Positions 1-6,624 of a stretch of 13,222 nucleotides of DNA are shown in pieces. The notes under the pieces were generated by a model. That model did not search any database. It was not told where the DNA came from and saw only the letters and a list, made by a program, of their open reading frames with translations. This stretch comes from an uncultured Bacilli bacterium. Its GTDB lineage: Bacteria > Bacillota_I > Bacilli_A > RF39 > UBA660. How positions within the stretch are numbered: position 1 is the stretch's first letter; each line of letters begins with the position of its first letter. The stretch spans positions 1 through 13,222 of the forward strand of contig CANRHM010000028.1 of NCBI GenBank assembly GCA_947630415.1. The letters run 5' to 3'. Position numbers and translations under genes: made by a program.

Positions 1-5
1 ACATC

Positions 6-62
6 TCTTTTTTTATTAGAGACATTTTTGCTTAAAATTCTTTTTTTAATTAGAGACATTTT
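6..62. repeat. Two direct repeats of about 23 bases, centred on TTAGAGACATTTT
   Basis: The copies lie at 6-28 and 39-62. Each has TC, a run of seven T, then ATTAGAGACATTTT; the second copy has one extra A. They repeat every 33-34 bases and are not inverted repeats, so they are not a terminator. Several short direct repeats at a DNA edge are seen at the ends of some transposons (IS21-like, Mu-like) and at multi-site operators. With the left flank missing, neither reading can be confirmed. Confidence 0.6.
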
Positions 63-94
63 CGAAAAAAAGTCACAGCCGCTTATTAAATTTA

Positions 95-123
95 TTGCTT
101 TTGAAAACACTTTGTGTTATTAT
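95..123 (+). promoter_or_regulatory. Sigma-A type promoter of the first coiled-coil membrane protein gene
   Basis: The -35 is TTGCTT (95-100) and the -10 is TATTAT (118-123), with a 17-base spacer. One base after the -10 comes AGACTACTTT (125-134), then the ribosome binding site GGGGGA (135-140). The same decamer sits at the same distance from the -10 of the promoter at 11428-11456. Confidence 0.65.
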
Positions 124-148
124 AAGACTACTTTGGGGGATTGATTGA

Positions 149-790
149 ATGACTTATAGCGATTATGTAGCATTAGAAGGTTTTATTTCTAAAAAGAAAA
201 ATGAAATTGATGAAGAGTTGAATGATATCAGCCAAGAAAGAACAAAGAATGATCAAACTTTTGAGGAAAAGAAAAAATGTCAAGAACAGGTAGAAGCAAA
301 GTTAAATGAACTGGATAAACTGGATTATGATTTTTTTATCCAGTCGCCTTTTGTAGCGGCCCTTCTAATAGCCTTTGGTATAGTATCTTCAATGGCATTC
401 GTTGGATTTACGGTTATGTTTTTTCAATTCGTTTGGCCGATGGGTGTTGCCTCTATGGCTTTAACAGGCTTTTTTGACTATGTATTCTTTTTTTCAAAAA
501 AAGGAATTGCTAGAAGCCTTTTAGAAAGTTATAAAATAAAAAAACAAAATCCTCATCTTTTAGAAGATTTAAACCAGGAAAAGAAGGATTTACAAGATTA
601 TTTTGAAACGTATTATGAGAATTTAAAAAAATTAGAGAATCAAAAGAAAAGTTTAGAAGCTAAAAGAAGTGCTTGGGTAGAGGCTCAAAGTGAGCTTACT
701 CATTTCTTTAATGATAAAACGACATTAGCGATGGAGAAAGAAATAGAACCTTCTATGGTAGAAGGAAAAGAACCATTACAAAAGAAGTAG
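149..790 (+). CDS. Coiled coil, membrane hairpin, coiled coil protein of unknown function
   Basis: I do not recognise a named family. The 213-residue protein has a highly charged, probably coiled-coil stretch at about 10-58, two hydrophobic segments at about 67-92 and 95-115 separated by a short turn, and a second charged coiled-coil-like stretch at about 120-183. With no signal peptide and charged flanks, the likely topology is a membrane hairpin with both coiled coils in the cytoplasm. The start is supported by GGGGGA eight bases upstream. The plan matches the proteins at 11487-12164 and 12179-13030, and the promoter/leader resembles that of the first of those. The acyl-CoA ligase gene starts 15 bases after the stop, so the two are probably cotranscribed. 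A membrane scaffold is a reasonable guess; no enzymatic motif is visible. Confidence 0.85.
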   Translation: MTYSDYVALEGFISKKKNEIDEELNDISQERTKNDQTFEEKKKCQEQVEAKLNELDKLDYDFFIQSPFVAALLIAFGIVSSMAFVGFTVMFFQFVWPMGVASMALTGFFDYVFFFSKKGIARSLLESYKIKKQNPHLLEDLNQEKKDLQDYFETYYENLKKLENQKKSLEAKRSAWVEAQSELTHFFNDKTTLAMEKEIEPSMVEGKEPLQKK

Positions 791-805
791 TAATAGGAGG
801 AAAAT

Positions 806-2644
806 ATGGATTTAAAAGAATATAGAGAAAAAATTAGTCATTTAGAAGTAAACGAACAAGTACTACGTGATTTATATTTAAGAGATTTAGCCTTAGGAAA
901 ATTGCAAGGGTCGATGACAGGCTATGCAAGCTTGGATAAGCCATGGTTAAAATGGTATCACGAAGATGAAATTCAAAAATCTGTAATACCAAATTTATCA
1001 ATTTATGAGAATATGCATAAACATACTGCTAATTTTACTAAGAAAAAAGCCTTTGAATATTTTGGATTACAGATTACTTATAGTGAATTTGAAAAAAATA
1101 TTGATCGAGTTGCAAGTTCGCTCCTTTCGTTAGGAATTCAAGAAGGAGATATTGTCTCAGTTTGCTTGCCTAATATTCCAGAAGTCGGTTATATTTTCTA
1201 TGCCATTAATAAAATCGGGGCTATTGCTAACATGCTCGATCCAAGAACAAATGAATCTACACTAACATCGAATGTAAACGATACACAATCAACTCTTTTG
1301 TTAACACTAGATTCAGTATGTAGTAAGTTTTTGGGAACAGAGGTAAAAAACATTGTATCTATATCAGCGATTAATTCTTTACCAAAACCTATACAGTCTC
1401 TTGTTAAACTAAAAGATAAATCATTAGCAGTTAAATTACCTGCAGATAAACGAATTGAAAATTATGATCAATTTATTAAACGAGGACAAGTTAATAAGTT
1501 GCCTATTAAGAGCGTTTACAGAAAAGATACTCCTGCCGTTATTGCTTATACTGGTGGAACAACAGGAGAACCTAAAGGTGTAATTGTTACCAATGAAGCA
1601 TTTAATGCCATGATTATTGAAAATTACTATGGTGATTATAACGTTTCTATTGGAGACCAATGTATCAATATAGCGCCGCCTTGGACTTTCTATGGATTAA
1701 GTAACTGTTTTAATGCATATTTGTGTATGGGAGTTAAGAGTATTTTAATTCCTGTTATCGGTCCAGATGATTTAGGAAAATTAATTGCCAAGTATAAACC
1801 TAATCATGTCATTACAGTACCATCTGCATTAATTGCAGTTATGAATGATCCACAATTAAAAAAAGGGAATCTAGATTATTTGAAAACAATTATCGTTGGT
1901 GCTGATAAATTAGATCCAACTTTTGAAAAAGAATTTAATCAATTTTTGAAGCAAAATGGTTCTAATGCAAAAGTAACTAAAGGGTATGGAATGACAGAAG
2001 TTTGTGCTGCTGCTACTTATACCAAGAATGGGACTAATATTGAAGGAACTGTAGGTGTCCCTTATATTCTTGAAAATGTATCTGTATTTGATACTAATAA
2101 TTTTTTACAAGAGTGTCAAATTGGAGAACGGGGCGAAATAGCAATTAAAGGTCCTAAAAATATGTTAGGCTATTTTGATGACAAAGAAAATAGAACACCA
2201 GATGTTTTAAAAAAACATGAGGACGGAAGCGTATGGGTTCATACAGGAGATATAGGACATATGGATCAAGATGGTATGCTTTATATTGATGGAAGATTAA
2301 AAAGAATGTTTGTGAAGAACGGGTTCAAAATCTTTCCTGGAGAGATAGAAGCACAGATTTTGAAAAATGAAGAAGTTAATCAAGCAGCTGTAGTTGCGAT
2401 TGAAGATCAATCAAATGGATATATTGCTAAGGCATACATGGTTCTAAAAAAAGAAGTAGAAAACGAAAGCGAACGTATTATTGAAAAAGTTAAACAAGGA
2501 TTAAAACAGACCTTGTATGACTATGAAATTCCAGACTATATAGAAACTATTGATAAAATGCCATTAACTTTAATGAATAAAATAGATTATAAAGCGTTGG
2601 AAAAAGCAGCCACATCGGACAGACAAAAAACTTTAAAAAGATAG
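806..2644 (+). CDS. Adenylate-forming enzyme, acyl-CoA ligase-like (ANL superfamily)
   Basis: Members of this family activate a carboxylic acid with ATP to an acyl-adenylate and usually pass it to CoA or a carrier protein. The 612 residues carry the full motif set in order: phosphate loop YTGGTTGEPKG (248-258), GYGMTE (393-398), TGD (480-482), the hinge region GRLKRMFVKNG followed by PGEIE (496-515), and the C-terminal catalytic lysine in NKIDYKAL (K592). All key residues look intact. The N-terminus, including DKPWLKWY (44-51), resembles stand-alone AMP-binding proteins of Firmicutes rather than a module of a larger synthetase. There is no signal peptide or membrane segment. AGGAGG five bases upstream fixes the start, and a terminator overlaps the stop. 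No carrier protein or thioesterase lies nearby, so the substrate is unknown. Confidence 0.9.
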   Translation: MDLKEYREKISHLEVNEQVLRDLYLRDLALGKLQGSMTGYASLDKPWLKWYHEDEIQKSVIPNLSIYENMHKHTANFTKKKAFEYFGLQITYSEFEKNIDRVASSLLSLGIQEGDIVSVCLPNIPEVGYIFYAINKIGAIANMLDPRTNESTLTSNVNDTQSTLLLTLDSVCSKFLGTEVKNIVSISAINSLPKPIQSLVKLKDKSLAVKLPADKRIENYDQFIKRGQVNKLPIKSVYRKDTPAVIAYTGGTTGEPKGVIVTNEAFNAMIIENYYGDYNVSIGDQCINIAPPWTFYGLSNCFNAYLCMGVKSILIPVIGPDDLGKLIAKYKPNHVITVPSALIAVMNDPQLKKGNLDYLKTIIVGADKLDPTFEKEFNQFLKQNGSNAKVTKGYGMTEVCAAATYTKNGTNIEGTVGVPYILENVSVFDTNNFLQECQIGERGEIAIKGPKNMLGYFDDKENRTPDVLKKHEDGSVWVHTGDIGHMDQDGMLYIDGRLKRMFVKNGFKIFPGEIEAQILKNEEVNQAAVVAIEDQSNGYIAKAYMVLKKEVENESERIIEKVKQGLKQTLYDYEIPDYIETIDKMPLTLMNKIDYKALEKAATSDRQKTLKR

Positions 2645-2671
2645 ATTGAATTTTAAAAGTCTATCTTTTTT
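2635..2671 (+). terminator. Intrinsic terminator overlapping the stop codon of the acyl-CoA ligase gene
   Basis: AAAAAGATAGA (2635-2645) pairs perfectly with TCTATCTTTTT (2660-2670) across a 14-base loop. The right arm runs into a T tract. The stop codon TAG (2642-2644) is inside the left arm. The stem is AT-rich, so strength is uncertain. Confidence 0.65.
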
Positions 2672-2735
2672 AATTGCTATACAATTTATTTTTTTTGTTG
2701 TATACTTGTATTGTATTATAGCGAAGAGAAGTGAT

Positions 2736-4547
2736 ATGGTTATGAATAATTATTTCTTACTTTTTTTTAGTTTATTGATTAATGTTTTTATTTTATTCAT
2801 TTATTTTAGTAAAAAGAGAATTAATCTATTTGAAAATAAAATATATATTGCTTTAACAATTTGTAATACTGTCTGTCTAATTACAGAGACGTTGTGTAAT
2901 TTATGTGCCAGTAATATATTATTGATTGATGAAAATATTATCGTTCGACTTTTTTTAATATTATTACTGTTATGGGGTTGCATTTTGACTATATATACCA
3001 ATATTATTTCTACAAAAAGAACAGATAAGTATGGTGTGATTTCGATGTTATATTTAATTGTATTTTGTTTTTTTACTATTCCAATTTTTTTCTTGCATAT
3101 CGATTTTTTGGATTTTAATGGTCTCTATTATGCCAATGGAGAAGCAATAAATTATATTGTTGTAATTGCTTTATTTTATATATTAATTAATGTGATTTTA
3201 ATTGTGAAAAATCGAAAAGAAATTGGTAAAAAAATGTTACCTATTATTGCTTATATATTCTTAATGACTATTGCCATTTCAATTCATAATATAGATCCTA
3301 CTATTTCAGCAATAAATTGTTTGGAAACATTTGTAATTTTATTTATGTACTTTACTATTGAAAACCCTGATTTAAAAATGATTGAACAGTTGAATATAGC
3401 AAGAGATCAAGCAGAAAAAGCCAACAATGCAAAGACTGATTTCTTGAGTAATATGTCCCATGAGATTAGAACACCTTTAAACGCTATTATTGGATTTTCT
3501 CAAGCTTTACTAGAAGAAGATATTCCCCCTAGTGCCAAAGAAGAAGTACGAGATATTGTCATGGCTTCTGATAATTTGTTGGAGCTGGTTAATGGTATTT
3601 TGGATATTTCGAAACTAGAAGCCAATAAACTAGAAATTGTCAACACGGAATATTCCTTATCAAAAGTACTTAACGACTTGGTTATTTTAACGAAAGCAAG
3701 AATTGGAGAAAAACCCATTGAATTTAGAACGAATTTTGATTCTTCTGCTCCTGCTTATTTATATGGAGACTATACGAGATTAAAACAAATCGTTTTAAAC
3801 TTGCTTACCAATGCGGCAAAATACACCAAAGAAGGATACATTGAATTCAAAGTTTCTACCGTTAAAAAAGACGATATCTGTAGATTAATTATCTCGGTTG
3901 AAGATACGGGAATTGGTATCCAAAACGATAAGATTGATAAGTTGTTTAACAAGTTTGAACGACTTGATTTGGATAAGAACATTACCATTGAGGGTACAGG
4001 ATTAGGGCTTGCGATTACTAAAAAACTAGTTGATTTAATGCAAGGAAAGATTGTAGTACAAAGTGATTATGGACATGGTTCTAAGTTCACGGTAGCGATC
4101 GATCAAAGAATTATTGCAACCCCTACCAAACCGATTGATGAAGTTCAAACAGTCGTGGATAATGTCGATATCACAGGTACCGAAATTTTGGTAGTCGATG
4201 ATAACAAGATTAACTTAAAAGTAGCAGAACGACTTCTAAAAGATACAAATGCGATAGTTACTCTAGTATCGAGTGGTATGGAATGTATTGAACTTTTAAA
4301 AACCAAAACGTTCGATTTGATCTTACTAGACGATATGATGCCTACCATGAGTGGAGTAGATACTTTCAAGAAATTAAAAGAAGATCCTAACTTCAAGATA
4401 CCAACTGTAATGATGACCGCGAACGCGATTGAAGGAATGAAAGAAAAATATTTAAACGAGGGATTCAATGATTATTTATCGAAACCGATCAATCGAAAAG
4501 AATTAAATACCATTCTTATGAAATATCGTAAAAAGAACGATGTTTAA
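2736..4547 (+). CDS. Membrane hybrid histidine kinase with C-terminal receiver domain
   Basis: From ATG 2736 the protein has 603 residues. About seven hydrophobic segments fill residues 6-207, forming a multi-pass sensor without a recognisable ligand domain. A linker leads to the dimerisation/phosphoacceptor box SNMSHEIRTPLN (H242), the ATP-binding N box NLLTNAAKY (N359), G1 DTGIG (390-394) and G2 GTGLGL (420-425). A receiver follows, with acidic pair D488/D489, phosphoacceptor D532 in LLDDMMP, T561 and K583, all present. An in-frame TTG at 2646 would add a further hydrophobic segment, but it lies in the loop of the preceding terminator and has no ribosome binding site; ATG 2736 has GAGAAGTGAT just upstream. 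The Hpt-receiver protein 67 bases downstream is the obvious partner. The sensed signal is unknown. Confidence 0.9.
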   Translation: MVMNNYFLLFFSLLINVFILFIYFSKKRINLFENKIYIALTICNTVCLITETLCNLCASNILLIDENIIVRLFLILLLLWGCILTIYTNIISTKRTDKYGVISMLYLIVFCFFTIPIFFLHIDFLDFNGLYYANGEAINYIVVIALFYILINVILIVKNRKEIGKKMLPIIAYIFLMTIAISIHNIDPTISAINCLETFVILFMYFTIENPDLKMIEQLNIARDQAEKANNAKTDFLSNMSHEIRTPLNAIIGFSQALLEEDIPPSAKEEVRDIVMASDNLLELVNGILDISKLEANKLEIVNTEYSLSKVLNDLVILTKARIGEKPIEFRTNFDSSAPAYLYGDYTRLKQIVLNLLTNAAKYTKEGYIEFKVSTVKKDDICRLIISVEDTGIGIQNDKIDKLFNKFERLDLDKNITIEGTGLGLAITKKLVDLMQGKIVVQSDYGHGSKFTVAIDQRIIATPTKPIDEVQTVVDNVDITGTEILVVDDNKINLKVAERLLKDTNAIVTLVSSGMECIELLKTKTFDLILLDDMMPTMSGVDTFKKLKEDPNFKIPTVMMTANAIEGMKEKYLNEGFNDYLSKPINRKELNTILMKYRKKNDV

Positions 4548-4564
4548 GCCTGTAAAATACTAGC

Positions 4565-4579
4565 AAGAATTGGATTCTT
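4565..4579. promoter_or_regulatory. Perfect inverted repeat AAGAAT-TGG-ATTCTT ahead of the Hpt-receiver gene
   Basis: Arms of six bases flank a three-base centre. The repeat partly overlaps the -35 position and ends one base before the extended -10 at 4581. That placement suits a repressor or regulator site. No long T run follows, so it is a poor terminator candidate. Confidence 0.4.
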
Positions 4580-4580
4580 A

Positions 4581-4589
4581 TGCTATACT
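4581..4589 (+). promoter_or_regulatory. Extended -10 promoter TGCTATACT of the Hpt-receiver gene
   Basis: TG, one base, then TATACT forms an extended -10. There is no good -35 at 17 bases (TAGCAA), which extended -10 promoters tolerate. It would give the Hpt-receiver gene a transcript of its own, apart from the kinase gene. Confidence 0.45.
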
Positions 4590-4614
4590 TAAACTAGAAT
4601 AGGACGGTGTAAAA

Positions 4615-5403
4615 ATGAAAGATAAAAATTATTTAATTAGCCAAGGCGTAAATGTCGATAAGAGTTTGGAGCTTTTTGGCGATATGGAGACCTATAATGA
4701 AACGTTACAAACGTTTTTAGCAGAAGTGCCTACTAAGTTAAAACAATTAAAACAATATAAAGAAATTTCGGATATGCAAAACTATGCGATTCTAGTACAT
4801 TCCTTAAAAAGTGATGCTAGATACTTTGGTTTCGATCAATTAGGAGAACTTGCTTATCAACATGAATTAAAGAGTAAAGAAAACGATATGTACTATGTCT
4901 CTTATAACTTTGATACCTTAATGCAAGAAGCCGAAAGAGCCATCCGTATTGCAGAAACTTATTTAGGACGTGAGATTAGTGTGGTAGCAAATCCTACTCC
5001 AGAGCCAGTTGTATCCGACAAGATGATTTTAGTAGTTGATGACTCCGATGTAGTACGTAATTACATTCAAAAAATCTTTAACAATACTTATCAAGTACTA
5101 ACGGCAAACGATGGACAAGAAGCACTTGCTATTGTGAAAGAACACCTAAATGATAATAAACTCATTGGTATGTTATTAGATCTTAATATGCCAAATGTCG
5201 ATGGATTTATGGTATTGGATTACTTTAAACAAAATGGACTTTTCTTAAAAATACCGGTATCGATTATCACGGGTGAAGGAAGTAAAGAAACAATCGATAA
5301 AGCCTTTACTTATCCGATTGTCGATGTATTAAACAAACCTTTTAATGAACGTGATGTAAAACGAATTGTTGATAGAACGATTGTCTTTCATGAATCGATG
5401 TAA
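4615..5403 (+). CDS. Hpt-receiver phosphorelay protein without output domain
   Basis: The 262 residues form two modules. The first (about 15-115) is a helical histidine phosphotransfer domain with LVHSLKSDARYFG; H62 is the expected phosphate-carrying histidine. After a short linker a receiver domain (about 136-258) has acidic pair D142/D143, phosphoacceptor D189 in LLDLNMP, T219 and K241, all in place. No DNA-binding, GGDEF, EAL or other effector domain is present, and it is cytoplasmic. With the hybrid kinase upstream it completes a His (H242), Asp (D532), His (H62), Asp (D189) relay. The terminal receiver must act on a protein encoded elsewhere or serve as a phosphate sink. An AGGACGGTG-type ribosome binding site precedes the ATG, and a terminator overlaps the stop. 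Confidence 0.88.
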   Translation: MKDKNYLISQGVNVDKSLELFGDMETYNETLQTFLAEVPTKLKQLKQYKEISDMQNYAILVHSLKSDARYFGFDQLGELAYQHELKSKENDMYYVSYNFDTLMQEAERAIRIAETYLGREISVVANPTPEPVVSDKMILVVDDSDVVRNYIQKIFNNTYQVLTANDGQEALAIVKEHLNDNKLIGMLLDLNMPNVDGFMVLDYFKQNGLFLKIPVSIITGEGSKETIDKAFTYPIVDVLNKPFNERDVKRIVDRTIVFHESM

Positions 5404-5427
5404 GAGCCCTTTAGGGTTCTTTTTTTT
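5402..5427 (+). terminator. Intrinsic terminator after the Hpt-receiver gene
   Basis: AAGAGCCC (5402-5409) pairs with GGGTTCTT (5414-5421), with one G-T pair, around loop TTTA. It runs into eight T. The stop codon TAA overlaps the base of the stem. Confidence 0.85.
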
Positions 5428-5454
5428 GACTTTTCTTCCTTTTTATGGTAAAAT
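5426..5454 (+). promoter_or_regulatory. Strong sigma-A promoter of the glucosaminidase gene
   Basis: TTGACT (5426-5431), a 17-base spacer and TAAAAT (5449-5454), with TG at 5446-5447 giving an extended -10. The -35 begins in the T tract of the preceding terminator, so the two signals are stacked with no spare bases. Confidence 0.75.
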
Positions 5455-5486
5455 AAGAACTGCTGTTCAATTGAAAGAGGATGAAT

Positions 5487-6044
5487 ATGAAAACATTAAT
5501 CAAACTGCTCCTTTTGATAACGACAATCTATATTACTTGCGAAGGAGTTAGGATGGAAACCAAATTATTGGAAGTAGAAAAGAGTTCTAAAGAAGCACTT
5601 GCCACTATCCAAGTAGAACCTGTTGTATACGAAGAGATGACCTTATCAGAACTCATTACTAAATTAAATCGAAACTTAACTTCGACCGTTAAAGGAAAAG
5701 GTTCCTTATTTGCATCTTATGCCTTAGAGCAAGGAGTTGACCCTTATTTAGCGGTTGCGATTATGCTTCATGAAACTGGTTGTACGTGGGAATGTAGTAC
5801 TTTAGTTAAAAAGTGTAATAACGTAGGAGGTCAAAAAGGTTCTCCTAGTTGTGGATCTTCCGGTTATAAACGTTTTTCTTCTTTGGACGAAGGGATTAAA
5901 AATTTTATCGACAATTTAAAAGAAAACTATGTTGATCAGGGACTTACGAATGCATCCCTCATGCAAAAACGTTATACCGGAAAAACCGTTTCCACATGGG
6001 AACAAAAAGTTAATTATTACATCAATAAAATTAAAAAAAGTTAA
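5487..6044 (+). CDS. Secreted or membrane-tethered glucosaminidase-like wall hydrolase
   Basis: The protein is 185 residues from ATG 5487. Another ATG lies at 5481 but touches the ribosome binding site AAAGAGG, while 5487 has six-base spacing. A hydrophobic N-terminal segment (about 3-17) acts as signal peptide or anchor. The catalytic region (about 70-180) looks like the lysozyme-like glucosaminidase fold that cuts glycan strands of peptidoglycan: GSLFASYALEQGVDPYLAV, then LHETG with likely catalytic glutamate E96, CNNVGG (110-115), FSSLDEGIKNFIDNL and a final helix. Four cysteines (99, 103, 110, 122) cluster around the active-site region, unusual for an exported Firmicutes protein and possibly paired. 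It has its own promoter and terminator, so it is a single-gene unit. Cell wall turnover is the likely role; the exact bond cut is not visible. Confidence 0.78.
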   Translation: MKTLIKLLLLITTIYITCEGVRMETKLLEVEKSSKEALATIQVEPVVYEEMTLSELITKLNRNLTSTVKGKGSLFASYALEQGVDPYLAVAIMLHETGCTWECSTLVKKCNNVGGQKGSPSCGSSGYKRFSSLDEGIKNFIDNLKENYVDQGLTNASLMQKRYTGKTVSTWEQKVNYYINKIKKS

Positions 6045-6068
6045 AAGATTTGTGTAAAATCTTTTTTT
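6043..6068 (+). terminator. Intrinsic terminator after the glucosaminidase gene
   Basis: AAAAGATTT (6043-6051) pairs perfectly with AAATCTTTT (6057-6065) around loop GTGTA, followed by a T tract to 6068. The left arm overlaps the stop codon at 6042-6044. Confidence 0.75.
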
Positions 6069-6078
6069 CTTGGTCTTT

Positions 6079-6085
6079 TTCGACA
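6079..6085 (-). promoter_or_regulatory. Possible Spo0A box (TGTCGAA on the minus strand)
   Basis: TTCGACA, within TTTTTCGACAAAA, is the exact reverse complement of the TGTCGAA box known for Spo0A in Bacillus. It lies about 20 bases upstream of a likely -10 (TACAAT, 6107-6112) for the SPOR-like gene. Reading by eye I found no other copy in the window. A seven-base match can occur by chance in 13 kb. Confidence 0.25.
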
Positions 6086-6106
6086 AAAATCAACACTTAA
6101 AGTCTC

Positions 6107-6112
6107 TACAAT
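6107..6112 (+). promoter_or_regulatory. Probable -10 (TACAAT) of the SPOR-radC-mreCD transcription unit
   Basis: TACAAT is a good -10, but no -35 resembling TTGACA stands at 16-18 bases. The promoter is either weak, uses an activator, or is not sigma-A. It is the only plausible start between the terminator at 6068 and the gene at 6128. Confidence 0.35.
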
Positions 6113-6127
6113 AAGATTGGTGAGAAT

Positions 6128-6583
6128 ATGAAAATAAGAGTAATGGTAGCCATGGTTGGAGCTATATTAGTAGGTTATTTTTTAGGAAAAGTCGTTTTTG
6201 ATGGAACGCTTCCTACTGAAGTTACATTCTATGAATCAGGAAGCGTATTCTTTTTACAAGAAGGTGTCTATAGTTCGAAAGAAGCCATGGAAAAAGAAGT
6301 AGAGGACTTAGACCAATATTTATATCGTGTAGAGGATGGGAAGTACTGTGTCTATCTGGGCGTGACTTCGAAAAAAGAAAATGCAGAAAAAGTCCAACAG
6401 CTGTATCAAGAAGAAGGAAAAAGTATCTATATCAAAGAACAATCGATGAACAATCAAGATTTTTTAAGTAATTTGGTGCAGTACGATATTTTGCTTAGTA
6501 GCAGCAATACGAAACAAGAAATCGAAAGCGTTTTAAAGGCCATTTTAGCAAGTTATCGAGAATTTGTGTTAGAAATTAAGTAA
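6128..6583 (+). CDS. Membrane-anchored SPOR-like protein, in the spoIIB position
   Basis: The protein has 151 residues with one N-terminal membrane segment (about 4-21) and the rest probably outside the cell. Residues about 39-104 (VFFLQEGVYSS, a helix, YRVEDGKYCVYLGV, a helix, then SIYIKEQ) have the beta-alpha-beta-beta-alpha-beta pattern of SPOR domains, which bind denuded peptidoglycan at septa. This is called from pattern, not alignment. In B. subtilis the spoIIB gene, which also encodes a membrane-anchored SPOR protein, lies upstream of maf-radC-mreBCD, so position supports a SpoIIB-like origin. The C-terminal 45 residues are helical and unrecognised. GGTGAG precedes the ATG. radC follows 41 bases later, or 32 if the GTG in its ribosome binding site is counted, with no terminator between. 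Confidence 0.7.
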   Translation: MKIRVMVAMVGAILVGYFLGKVVFDGTLPTEVTFYESGSVFFLQEGVYSSKEAMEKEVEDLDQYLYRVEDGKYCVYLGVTSKKENAEKVQQLYQEEGKSIYIKEQSMNNQDFLSNLVQYDILLSSSNTKQEIESVLKAILASYREFVLEIK

Positions 6584-6624
6584 TTCTCCATTTTTTTGTA
6601 CATTATATCTTTGAGGTGAAAAAT

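Noticed and set aside
149..790. Alternative genetic code (TGA as tryptophan), given the AT-richness
   Set aside because: TGA ends several genes exactly at overlaps with the next start (8072-8075, 9316-9319), and TGG encodes tryptophan throughout.
5366..5551. Plus-strand open frame of 61 codons bridging two genes
   Set aside because: It crosses the end of the Hpt-receiver gene, its terminator, a promoter and the start of the glucosaminidase gene, and has no ribosome binding site.
6616..6624. GTG start for radC
   Set aside because: The GTG is part of the GAGGTGA ribosome binding site of ATG 6625.
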